DNA from: Terrabacter aerolatus
GTDB lineage: Bacteria; Actinomycetota; Actinomycetes; Actinomycetales; Dermatophilaceae
DNA: 64,000 nucleotides
Assembly (NCBI RefSeq): GCF_007991735.1
Contig: NZ_BJYX01000015.1
Coordinates: forward strand, 46,904-110,903
Direction: 5' to 3'
In this document: in pieces, positions 57,859-64,000 of the stretch
How the letters are laid out: each line of letters opens with the position of its first letter
Numbering within the stretch: the first letter of the stretch is position 1
The notes under the pieces: model-generated
Database searches by the model: none
Told to the model about the DNA's origin: nothing
What the model saw: only the letters and a program-made list of their open reading frames with translations
Position numbers and translations under genes: made by a program

Positions 57859-60800
57859 TCAGCCGATGACGACGAGCAGGTCGCCGCCCTCCACCTGCTG
57901 CTGGGTGCCGATGGCGACGCGGGAGACGGTGCCGCCGGTCGGGCTCGTGATGTTGGCCTCCATCTTCATGGCCTCGATGGTGGCGACGACGCCACCGGCC
58001 TCGACGGTGTCACCCTCGGCCACGGACAGCGTCACGACGCCGGCGAACGGCGCCGCGACCTGCCCCGCGGCACCCGGGTCGGCCTTCTCGGCCGACTTGA
58101 CGTCGGCCGGGGCCGTGCGGTCGCGAACCGAGATGGGACGGAACTGCCCGTTCAGGGTGCACATGACGGTGCGCATGCCCTTGGGGTCGGCCTCACCGAT
58201 GGACTGCACGCCGATGAGCAGGACCTTGCCGGGCTCGATCTCGACCTCGTACTCCTCGCCCTGCTCGAGCCCGTGGAGGAACTCGACGGTGCCGAGGACC
58301 GACAGGTCGCCGTAGGACTCGCGGGAGGAGTCGAACTCCTTCGTCGGCCCGGGGAAGAGCAGCTGGTTGAGGGTGCGTCGCGGGGTCGCGCCGAGGGCCT
58401 GCTCCTGCTCGGGGGTGAGCTCGGTCAGCCGCGGCTTCGACCGGCGACCGGCCAGGGCCTTGGTGCGGAACGGCTCGGGCCACCCGCCGGGCGGCTCGCC
58501 GAGCTCGCCGTTGAGGAAGCCGATGACGGAGTCCGGGATGTCGTACTTCTGCGGGTCGTCCTCGAAGTCCTTCGGGTCGGCTCCCGCGCCGACGAGGGCC
58601 AGGGCGAGGTCGCCGACGACCTTGGAGCTCGGCGTCACCTTGACGACGTTGCCGAGGATGCGGTTGGCGGCGGCATACATGTCCTCGATCGCCTCGAAGC
58701 GGTCACCGAGGCCGAGCGCGATCGCCTGTTGGCGCAGGTTGCTCAGCTGGCCGCCGGGGATCTCGTGGAAGTAGACGCGGCCGGTGGGGGAGTCGAGGCC
58801 CGACTCGAACGGACGGTAGAGGTGACGCACGGCCTCCCAGTAGGGCTCGAGCGCGAAGACGTTCGTGATGTCGAGGCCCGTGGGGCGGTCCGTGTCGTCG
58901 GTCGCCGCGACGAGCGCCGACAGGGACGGCTGGCTCGTGGTGCCCGCCATCGTCGCGGTGGCGGCGTCGACGGCGTCGACCCCGGCGTCGATGGCCGCGA
59001 GGAGGGTGCCGATCTGGCCGCCGGCCGTGTCGTGCGTGTGCAGGTGGACCGGCAGGTCGAAACGCTCACGCAGCGCGCGGACGAGCCGCGCCGCAGCAGG
59101 GGCGCGCAGGAGGCCCGCCATGTCCTTGATCGCGAGGACGTGCGCGCCGGTGTCGACGATCTGCTCGGCCAGTCGCAGGTAGTAGTCGAGGGTGTAGAGC
59201 TTCTCGCCGGGCGACATGAGGTTGCCCGTGTAGCAGAGGGCGACCTCGGCGACGGCGGTGTTCGTCGCGAGCACGGCCTCGACGGCGGGCCGCATCTGCG
59301 AGACGTCGTTGAGGGAGTCGAAGATGCGGAAGATGTCGAGGCCCGTCGAGGCGGCCTCGGCGACGAAGGCGTCGGTGACGGCGGTCGGGTACGGCGTGTA
59401 GCCGACCGTGTTGCGCCCGCGCAGGAGCATCTGGAGGGGGATGTTCGGCATCGCCTCGCGCAGGGCGGCCAGGCGCTCCCACGGGTCCTCCGCCAGGAAG
59501 CGCAGGGCGACGTCGTAGGTCGCGCCGCCCCACGCCTCCATCGAGAGCAGCTGCGGCGTCAGGTGCGAGACGTGCTTCGCCACGTGCAGCAGGTCCCGGG
59601 TGCGCATGCGCGTGGCCAGCAGCGACTGGTGGGCGTCGCGGAAGGTCGTGTCGGTGACGGCGACGTCGTTCGCCTCACGCAGGGACCGCGCGAAGGCGGC
59701 AGGTCCGTCGGCGACGAGCCGGTCGCGGGCACCGGGCGGGACCGGGGCGTCCGGCAGCTCGGGGAGCTTGGTGCGCGGGCGGACCCGCGTCGTGACCGGG
59801 CCGTTGGGCTGGTTGACGGTGACGTCGGCGAGGAAGGTGAGCAGCTTCGTCGCGCGGTCGGCGCTGACCCGGGCCGAGAGCAGCTCGGGCCGCTCGTCGA
59901 TGAACGAGGTCGTCGCGAGACCGTCCTGGAAGACGGGGTCGCTGAGCACGGCCTCGAGGAAGGGGATGTTGGTCGACACGCCGCGGATGCGGAACTCGGC
60001 GAGCGCCCGCTGGGCTCGCCGGACGGCGATCGGGAACGTCATGCCGCGACACGTGAGCTTGACGAGCATCGAGTCGAAGTGCGCGCTGATCTCGGCCCCG
60101 ACGAAGACCGTGCCGCCGTCGAGGCGCACGCCGCTCCCGCCCGCCGAGCGGTAGACCGTGATGGTGCCGGCATCGGGCCGGAACCCGTTGGCCGGGTCCT
60201 CGGTCGTGATCCGGCACTGCAGCGCGAAGCCCTTGGTGCGGATGCCGTCCTGACGCAGGCCCATCGACTCGAAGGTGTCGCCCGAGGCGATCTGCATCTG
60301 CATGACGACGAGGTCGATGTCGGTGACCTCCTCGGTCACCGTGTGCTCCACCTGGATCCGGGGGTTCATCTCGATGAAGACGTAGCGACCGTCCTCCCCG
60401 AGGAGGAACTCGACGGTGCCCGCGTTGACGTAACCGATCGAGCGCGCGAACGCGACGGCGTCGGCGCACATCCCGGTCCGGATCTCGGCGGCGAGGTTGG
60501 GCGCCGGGGCGATCTCGATGACCTTCTGGTGCCGGCGCTGCAGCGAGCAGTCGCGCTCGTAGAGGTGGACGACCTCGCCCGTGCCGTCGGCGAGCACCTG
60601 CACCTCGATGTGCCGCGGGTTGACGACGGCCTCCTCGAGGTAGAGCGTCGGGTCGCCGAAGGCGGACTCCGCCTCGCGCTGGGCGGCCTCGAGCGCCGCA
60701 CGCAGGCCCTCGCGCGCCTCGACCCGGCGCATGCCGCGTCCGCCGCCGCCGCTGACGGCCTTGACGAAGACGGGGAAGCCGATCTGCTCGGCGGCCGCCT

Positions 60801-61233
60801 CGAGGACGTCGAGGTCGGTGCCCGGCTCGGACCCGCGGAGCGTCGGCAGGCCCGCGTCGCGAGCGGCCGCGATGGCTCGCGCCTTGTTGCCCGTCAGGTG
60901 CAGCACCGAGGCCGGCGGCCCGATGAAGGTGATCCCGGCCCCCTCGCACGCCTCGGCGAGCAGCGGGTTCTCCGAGAGGAAGCCGTAGCCCGGGTAGATC
61001 GCGTCGGCGCCCGCCTCGACGGCCTTCGCCACGATGGCCTCGTGGTCGAGGTAGGCACGGACGGGATGCCCCTCGTCGCCGATCTGGTAGGCCTCGTCCG
61101 CCTTGAGCCGGTGCTCGCTCTTGCGGTCCTCGTAGGGGAAGACGGCGACGGTGCGGGCGCCGAGCTCCGTCGCGGCCCGGAAGGCTCGGACGGCGATCTC
61201 GCCTCGGTTGGCGACGAGAACCTTGCGGAACAT
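57859..61233 (-). CDS. pyc: Pyruvate carboxylase
   Basis: This biotin enzyme of 1124 residues makes oxaloacetate from pyruvate and bicarbonate with ATP. The order is complete: biotin carboxylase domain (1-~455; KAVSGGGGRGMRRV, HIEVQVLADG, FIEMNPRIQVEHTVTEE), carboxyltransferase (~530-800; FRDAHQSLLATRMRT, METWGG-like MEAWGGATYD, HTHDTAGG), and a C-terminal biotinyl domain with Lys1090 in EAMKMEANI. It lies alone between ssrA and the HxlR fusion. A long open frame antisense to it is a codon-bias shadow. Confidence 0.97.
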   Translation of the reverse strand: MFRKVLVANRGEIAVRAFRAATELGARTVAVFPYEDRKSEHRLKADEAYQIGDEGHPVRAYLDHEAIVAKAVEAGADAIYPGYGFLSENPLLAEACEGAGITFIGPPASVLHLTGNKARAIAAARDAGLPTLRGSEPGTDLDVLEAAAEQIGFPVFVKAVSGGGGRGMRRVEAREGLRAALEAAQREAESAFGDPTLYLEEAVVNPRHIEVQVLADGTGEVVHLYERDCSLQRRHQKVIEIAPAPNLAAEIRTGMCADAVAFARSIGYVNAGTVEFLLGEDGRYVFIEMNPRIQVEHTVTEEVTDIDLVVMQMQIASGDTFESMGLRQDGIRTKGFALQCRITTEDPANGFRPDAGTITVYRSAGGSGVRLDGGTVFVGAEISAHFDSMLVKLTCRGMTFPIAVRRAQRALAEFRIRGVSTNIPFLEAVLSDPVFQDGLATTSFIDERPELLSARVSADRATKLLTFLADVTVNQPNGPVTTRVRPRTKLPELPDAPVPPGARDRLVADGPAAFARSLREANDVAVTDTTFRDAHQSLLATRMRTRDLLHVAKHVSHLTPQLLSMEAWGGATYDVALRFLAEDPWERLAALREAMPNIPLQMLLRGRNTVGYTPYPTAVTDAFVAEAASTGLDIFRIFDSLNDVSQMRPAVEAVLATNTAVAEVALCYTGNLMSPGEKLYTLDYYLRLAEQIVDTGAHVLAIKDMAGLLRAPAAARLVRALRERFDLPVHLHTHDTAGGQIGTLLAAIDAGVDAVDAATATMAGTTSQPSLSALVAATDDTDRPTGLDITNVFALEPYWEAVRHLYRPFESGLDSPTGRVYFHEIPGGQLSNLRQQAIALGLGDRFEAIEDMYAAANRILGNVVKVTPSSKVVGDLALALVGAGADPKDFEDDPQKYDIPDSVIGFLNGELGEPPGGWPEPFRTKALAGRRSKPRLTELTPEQEQALGATPRRTLNQLLFPGPTKEFDSSRESYGDLSVLGTVEFLHGLEQGEEYEVEIEPGKVLLIGVQSIGEADPKGMRTVMCTLNGQFRPISVRDRTAPADVKSAEKADPGAAGQVAAPFAGVVTLSVAEGDTVEAGGVVATIEAMKMEANITSPTGGTVSRVAIGTQQQVEGGDLLVVIG

Positions 61234-61449
61234 CGGACCTCCAGGGTGGGGGCGACTGGGTGGTCCGCGGCGACCACGATCGGCAGCCTAGTGGCGCGGC
61301 TCGAGGCCGCCAGCCCCACGTCGCCCACCGGACCGGCCCCACGGGAATGACGTGGACCGCCCCGACGTTCCTCCTGCATACTGTGGTCTCCACTCCGGTG
61401 GAGCGCAGGCAGCTTGACAAGTCAACAGCGTGACGTGGACACCCCTCAT

Positions 61450-61816
61450 GGGGGTGATCGGTTTCGACGGTGGTCGACGCATCAGGGGAAGCGGGTCGAG
61501 GATGCAGGGTTATCTCGTAAACGCTCCTTGCACAACAATAGGTGCCAATTCCAACCGCACCGACTTCGCCCTCGCCGCCTGAGCGAGCCTCGAAGTCTGT
61601 CAGCCTGAGCTAGTTTCCGACTCAGTGCCTGGCATCAGCTAGGAAACTTGCTGCGCAGTCATGTTGGGGGACTGCGCGGGACTCTTTCTCAACTGGGCCT
61701 GTCAGGGGACGCGTGCGTGCGAGCCCTGGGGCCGAGAAAAGCCGAAGCGCACTGCACCCGGAGAAGCCCTGGTTTCTCGTCATCGGACGCGGGTTCAATT
61801 CCCGCCACCTCCACCA
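61450..61816 (+). ncRNA. ssrA: Transfer-messenger RNA (tmRNA)
   Basis: The RNA starts GGGGGTGATCGG and ends with a T arm (GGGTTCAATTCCC) and encoded CCA. The first seven bases pair with CACCTCC (61806-61812) to form the acceptor stem. The tag reads ANSNRTDFALAA from GCC at 61544 to TGA at 61580-61582, close to other actinobacterial tags ending FALAA. It frees stalled ribosomes together with SmpB and marks the nascent chain for proteolysis. A TTGACA (61414-61419) and CATACT (61378-61383) lie upstream; the promoter is not certain. Ends are set by pairing rather than by experiment. Confidence 0.95.
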
Positions 61817-61855
61817 CTTCCGTGGTGGCCACGTCACGCTGTGGCTGTCAGCAGC

Positions 61856-61889
61856 GAGGAGGGCGTCCCGTTCGCGGGACGCCCTCCTC
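61856..61889. terminator. Strong intrinsic terminator after ssrA
   Basis: Fifteen perfect pairs (61856-61870 with 61875-61889) close a TTCG loop, 39 bases after the tmRNA end. A GTATGCCG word follows at once. It can also serve the leftward thioredoxin gene. Confidence 0.85.
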
Positions 61890-61991
61890 GCGTATGCCGT
61901 CACCCCGCGGGTGCCGTCACGTCACCGTGCGCGCCGGCTCGCTCGTGCGCCGGTCGGGGACCCACCGCATCGAGCTCCAGCTCAGACGTCG

Positions 61992-62378
61992 TCAGGCCTG
62001 CTCGGCCGTGCTGGCGGCCTCGGCCGCCATCTGCTCCTTGATGGGCGCCATGTCGAGGTTCTTGACCTGCTCGATGACGTCCTGCAGCGCGGACTGCGGC
62101 AGCGCGCCCGGCTGGGCGAAGACGAGCACGCCCTCCTTGAACGCCATGAGCGTCGGGATCGAGGTGATGTTGGCGGCCGACGCGAGCGACTGCTCGGCCT
62201 CGGTGTCGACCTTGCCGAACACGATGCCCTCGTTGTCACCGCTCTGGGAGGCGGCGTCGTAGACCGGGGCGAACTGCCGACACGGGCCGCACCAGGACGC
62301 CCAGAAGTCGACCAGGACGATGTCGTTGTCGAGAACGGTCTTCTCGAAGGACTGCGCGGTCAGGTCAGTGGTAGCCAT
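61992..62378 (-). CDS. Thioredoxin
   Basis: This is a 128-residue thioredoxin with the active site WCGPC (Cys30, Cys33) and the cis-proline loop SIPTLMAF. It reduces disulfides in the cytoplasm; there is no signal peptide. The last ~25 residues (IKEQMAAEAASTAEQA) extend beyond the usual fold. The ATG at 62378 is preferred to an in-frame GTG at 62396, since GGGAGAGGC abuts it. It lies 39 bases after the SIMPL gene on the same strand. Confidence 0.93.
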   Translation of the reverse strand: MATTDLTAQSFEKTVLDNDIVLVDFWASWCGPCRQFAPVYDAASQSGDNEGIVFGKVDTEAEQSLASAANITSIPTLMAFKEGVLVFAQPGALPQSALQDVIEQVKNLDMAPIKEQMAAEAASTAEQA

Positions 62379-62417
62379 GCCTCTCCCAACGACCACGGCA
62401 CGGGACGTATTCCGCCC

Positions 62418-63041
62418 TCAGCGCAGTTCCCATGTGACGGTGACCGCAGATCCGAGGTCGAGGTCGCCGCCCTCGACGGGCATGACCCCGGCGTCCATCG
62501 CGGCGGCCATCAGCGCCATCGGACGCCCAGCGAGGGGCGCGACGCCGGCCTCGGCCATGCCGAGGACCGCGCCGAGCTGCGCACCGGCCAGGCCGGCATA
62601 CTGCTGCGCCTTGTCGAGCGCGTCGGCGAAGGCGCAGTCGCGGGCGCGGCGGAGTCCGTCGCTGCGGTCGGCGACGTCGAGCCGGACCTGGTCGACGAGC
62701 AGCGCGTTGCCGACGGCCGACGCGGCGGACTCGAGGATGGCGCCCACGCTCTCGAGGCGACGCACGGTGACGGACAGGCGCTGCTGTGCCGTGAAGCCCG
62801 TCGCCGTGCCCGTGGTGTGGTCCCAGCGCTGGTTGACGCTGGCGTCGAGGGTGCGGATGTCGGCGTCGGCGACGTCGTGCTCGCGAACGACCCGCCCGAC
62901 CGAGGTGATGCCTGCGGCAGCGCCGGCGAGGGCGGCAGCGACGTCGTCGGCGTCGTGACCCACCCGCAGGTCGAGCCGCACGACGTCGGGGGAGACCGCG
63001 GCCCGGCCGCTGCCGGTGACGGTGACGGTGCGCTTGGCCAT
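62418..63041 (-). CDS. SIMPL-domain (DUF541) protein
   Basis: This is a 207-residue DUF541/SIMPL protein (TVTVTGSGRAAVSPDVVRLDLRV at the start; GLRRARDCAFADALDKAQQYAGLAGAQLG near 130-160). Most relatives are periplasmic or surface proteins with a signal peptide, but none is visible here, so this one is probably cytoplasmic. Its role is unknown. It shares a leftward unit with thioredoxin. Confidence 0.85.
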   Translation of the reverse strand: MAKRTVTVTGSGRAAVSPDVVRLDLRVGHDADDVAAALAGAAAGITSVGRVVREHDVADADIRTLDASVNQRWDHTTGTATGFTAQQRLSVTVRRLESVGAILESAASAVGNALLVDQVRLDVADRSDGLRRARDCAFADALDKAQQYAGLAGAQLGAVLGMAEAGVAPLAGRPMALMAAAMDAGVMPVEGGDLDLGSAVTVTWELR

Positions 63042-63097
63042 GGCTTCCTCTCGTCGCGGGACCCGCGAGAGCGTCGGGGCTCTGCTCGCAACCTACC

Positions 63098-63103
63098 TAG
63101 ACT
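63098..63103 (+). promoter_or_regulatory. -10 box of a probable leaderless promoter (VanZ-like gene)
   Basis: TAGACT is followed by eight bases and the ATG at 63112; no ribosome site is present. Confidence 0.5.
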
Positions 63104-63111
63104 GCGGTGCC

Positions 63112-63480
63112 ATGACGAGCCTCACGCGTCGACCTGCGCCCGCCTCGCCCCTCGTCGTCGGAGCTGCCGTCGTGGCCGTCGTCGGACAGCTGCTCGCCCT
63201 CTACTGGCCCGTCGTCACCGTCGAGGGTCCCGTGAGCTGGACCGACAAGGTCGTTCACCTGCTCGTCTTCGCCGCGCCGACGTATGCCGTGGGCCGCGCC
63301 CTCGGGTCCGTGTGGCCCTCGGTGCTGGCCTTCGCGGTCCACGCCCCGGTGAGCGAGCTCGTGCAGCACCACCTGCTGCCCGGACGGTCCGGAGACGTGT
63401 GGGATGCCGTGGTCGACCTCGTGGCGGTCGCGCTCGGGGCCGGCGCTCTCGTGGTCCGGGGTCGGCTGCGCCGCTGGTAG
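63112..63480 (+). CDS. VanZ-like small membrane protein
   Basis: This is a 122-residue protein with four spans (~15-32, ~45-62, ~68-82 and ~98-115). The cytoplasmic-side WTDKVVHLLVFA and the ending GRSGDVWDAVVDLVAVALGA fit the VanZ/teicoplanin-resistance-like family, here the short actinobacterial version. Function is unknown. Its stop codon TAG is part of the -10 box of the next transcript. Confidence 0.7.
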   Translation: MTSLTRRPAPASPLVVGAAVVAVVGQLLALYWPVVTVEGPVSWTDKVVHLLVFAAPTYAVGRALGSVWPSVLAFAVHAPVSELVQHHLLPGRSGDVWDAVVDLVAVALGAGALVVRGRLRRW

Positions 63481-63483
63481 ACT
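63478..63483 (+). promoter_or_regulatory. -10 box of the DEAD-helicase transcript
   Basis: TAGACT overlaps the VanZ-like stop codon. Transcription would start near 63490, leaving a leader of about 280 bases before the ATG at 63770. Confidence 0.5.
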
Positions 63484-63489
63484 CTGGGG

Positions 63490-63769
63490 CATCCGACTCC
63501 GAGGTCTCCTCGGATCACGACGGAAGAGATGGCGCCGGGGATGCCCGGCGGGCAGGCTCGTCCGACGGGGTGACACCCCACCGGAAGATCGCGCAGACGG
63601 CGCGGCCCGGCACCGACGCGGAGCGGATCCGAACACCGGACGGCACAGATGCCGGGCACCGGTACACATGGGGCGCAGATCTTCCTGCGCCTGAGGCTCG
63701 TCTGCATGGTCGTGGTGTGACTCACGGCTCGAGGCGAAGTCTGCATCGAGTCAAGAGAGTTGAACACGT
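63490..63769 (+). promoter_or_regulatory. Long structured 5' leader of the DEAD-box helicase gene
   Basis: The ~280-base leader holds a series of perfect hairpins: CCGAGG/CCTCGG (63499-63513), CGCCGGG-GATG-CCCGGCG (63533-63550), GGGGT/ACCCC (63567-63579) and GGCGCAG/CTGCGCC (63672-63691). It has no reading frame with a ribosome site. Leaders of this length are typical of autoregulated or cold-induced helicase and RNA-degradation genes; no named RNA family was recognised. Confidence 0.5.
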
Positions 63770-64000
63770 ATGCCCAAGCACACCTCCTCCGGCGCGCCCA
63801 AGAAGGCCCGCTGGACCACCGAGAAGAAGGCGGCCGCCACCAAGAAGCCGCACCGCGGCCAGGGTGGCCCCAAGACCTCGCGCCCCGCCTCCTCGAGCTC
63901 CTCCCACGTCGGCGGCCGCGAGTGGCGCGCCCCGCGTGACGAGCACCGCTCGTCGGACCGTCCCGCGTTCGACCGTCGCGACGACCGTGGCGGTGACCGC
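63770..64000 (+). CDS. DEAD-box RNA helicase, N-terminal part (cut by the window end)
   Basis: The 77 codons in view encode a basic, Lys/Arg/Gly/Ser-rich disordered start (PKHTSSGAPKKARWTTEKK, later RDEHRSSDRPAFDRRDDRGGDR), as found before the helicase core in actinobacterial DEAD-box proteins. The ATG follows AAGAGAG at a long spacing of about ten bases. No helicase motif is in view, so the assignment rests on this style of N-terminus and the long leader. Confidence 0.55.
   Translation, partial: MPKHTSSGAPKKARWTTEKKAAATKKPHRGQGGPKTSRPASSSSSHVGGREWRAPRDEHRSSDRPAFDRRDDRGGDR

Larger units (their letters stand above)
203..63289. repeat. Dispersed 8-base word GTATGCCG / CGGCATAC (31 sites)
   Basis: A hand count finds 31 copies: 17 as GTATGCCG (e.g. 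starts 203, 1749, 10344, 12791, 18629, 20751, 23120, 27371, 31254, 35905, 45287, 49456, 53892, 54687, 55470, 61892, 63282) and 14 as CGGCATAC (e.g. 1505, 7443, 16547, 18007, 22489, 28195, 31598, 34417, 38313, 46436, 55860, 57602, 58671, 62594). None is seen from about 38.3 to 45.3 kb. Copies occur in coding and intergenic DNA. Confidence 0.75.

Noticed and set aside
57852..57876. Hairpin CTCGTCGTCA/TGACGACGAG as terminator of the HxlR fusion gene
   Set aside because: It lies inside the last codons of pyc, has no T-run on the plus strand and may simply reflect GAC/GTC-rich codons; left unannotated as weak.
57679..61350. A 1223-codon open frame on the plus strand across the pyruvate carboxylase gene
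   Set aside because: It is antisense to a clear, full-length pyc with intact biotin and carboxyltransferase motifs. In GC-rich DNA the complement of strongly biased codons stays open; its product is an Asp/Gly/Val/Arg-rich string with no domain.

Overview
The window is very GC-rich, with codons ending almost always in G or C, many GTG/TTG starts, probable leaderless promoters, an F420-type reductase, a two-gene FtsEX plus M23 hydrolase block and an actinobacterial tmRNA tag. This points to a Gram-positive actinobacterium, most likely Micrococcales. Gene order and the dispersed word GTATGCCG resemble the Intrasporangiaceae, but that placement is inference. No insertion sequence, prophage, CRISPR array, rRNA or tRNA was seen; the only stable RNA gene found is ssrA.

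1-16.6 kb is a cell-surface glycan locus. It makes a pseudaminic-type nonulosonic acid (PseC, PseI, PseH-like acetyltransferase). Next to it is a four-gene cassette of acyl carrier protein, adenylating enzyme, short-chain reductase and a small protein with remnants of a phosphopantetheinyl-transferase signature. A run of transferases follows: GT2 enzymes, a polysialyltransferase-like enzyme, a GtrA protein, a sugar epimerase and a large membrane protein. The missing Pse steps (PseB, PseF, PseG) may lie upstream of base 1.

16.7-36.1 kb holds secreted wall enzymes (a PGRP-type amidase and a VldE-like protein with five peptidoglycan-binding repeats), an SCOT-type CoA transferase pair, a TIGR03089 protein, an LCP ligase with a DUF2304/GT2 pair, a glycosyltransferase/methyltransferase-like fusion and a flippase-like membrane protein. 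It also holds an F420-type reductase, a DUF3105 protein, an AlkA-like glycosylase, a PhoX phosphatase and a double-hotdog thioesterase.

36.2-46.5 kb pairs an orphan FHA-FtsK/EssC-type ATPase, divergently, with a tightly coupled Tad pilus operon (CpaF/TadA, TadB, TadC, a small Flp-like pilin and three TadE/TadG-like pseudopilins). No TadZ or prepilin peptidase is seen. A secreted lamin-tail-domain protein follows.

46.8-64 kb is mostly core: an alpha/beta hydrolase, then prfB-ftsE-ftsX-M23 hydrolase-smpB, a DUF2207 membrane protein overlapping a convergent MFS transporter, an HxlR regulator fused to a PrxQ-type peroxiredoxin, pyruvate carboxylase, ssrA (partner of SmpB), thioredoxin, a SIMPL protein, a VanZ-like protein and the start of a DEAD-box helicase behind a long structured leader.

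Spread through the window is an 8-base word, GTATGCCG, counted by eye at 31 sites in both orientations, in genes and between them. It forces rare Tyr and Ala codons and is the most unexpected signal here.
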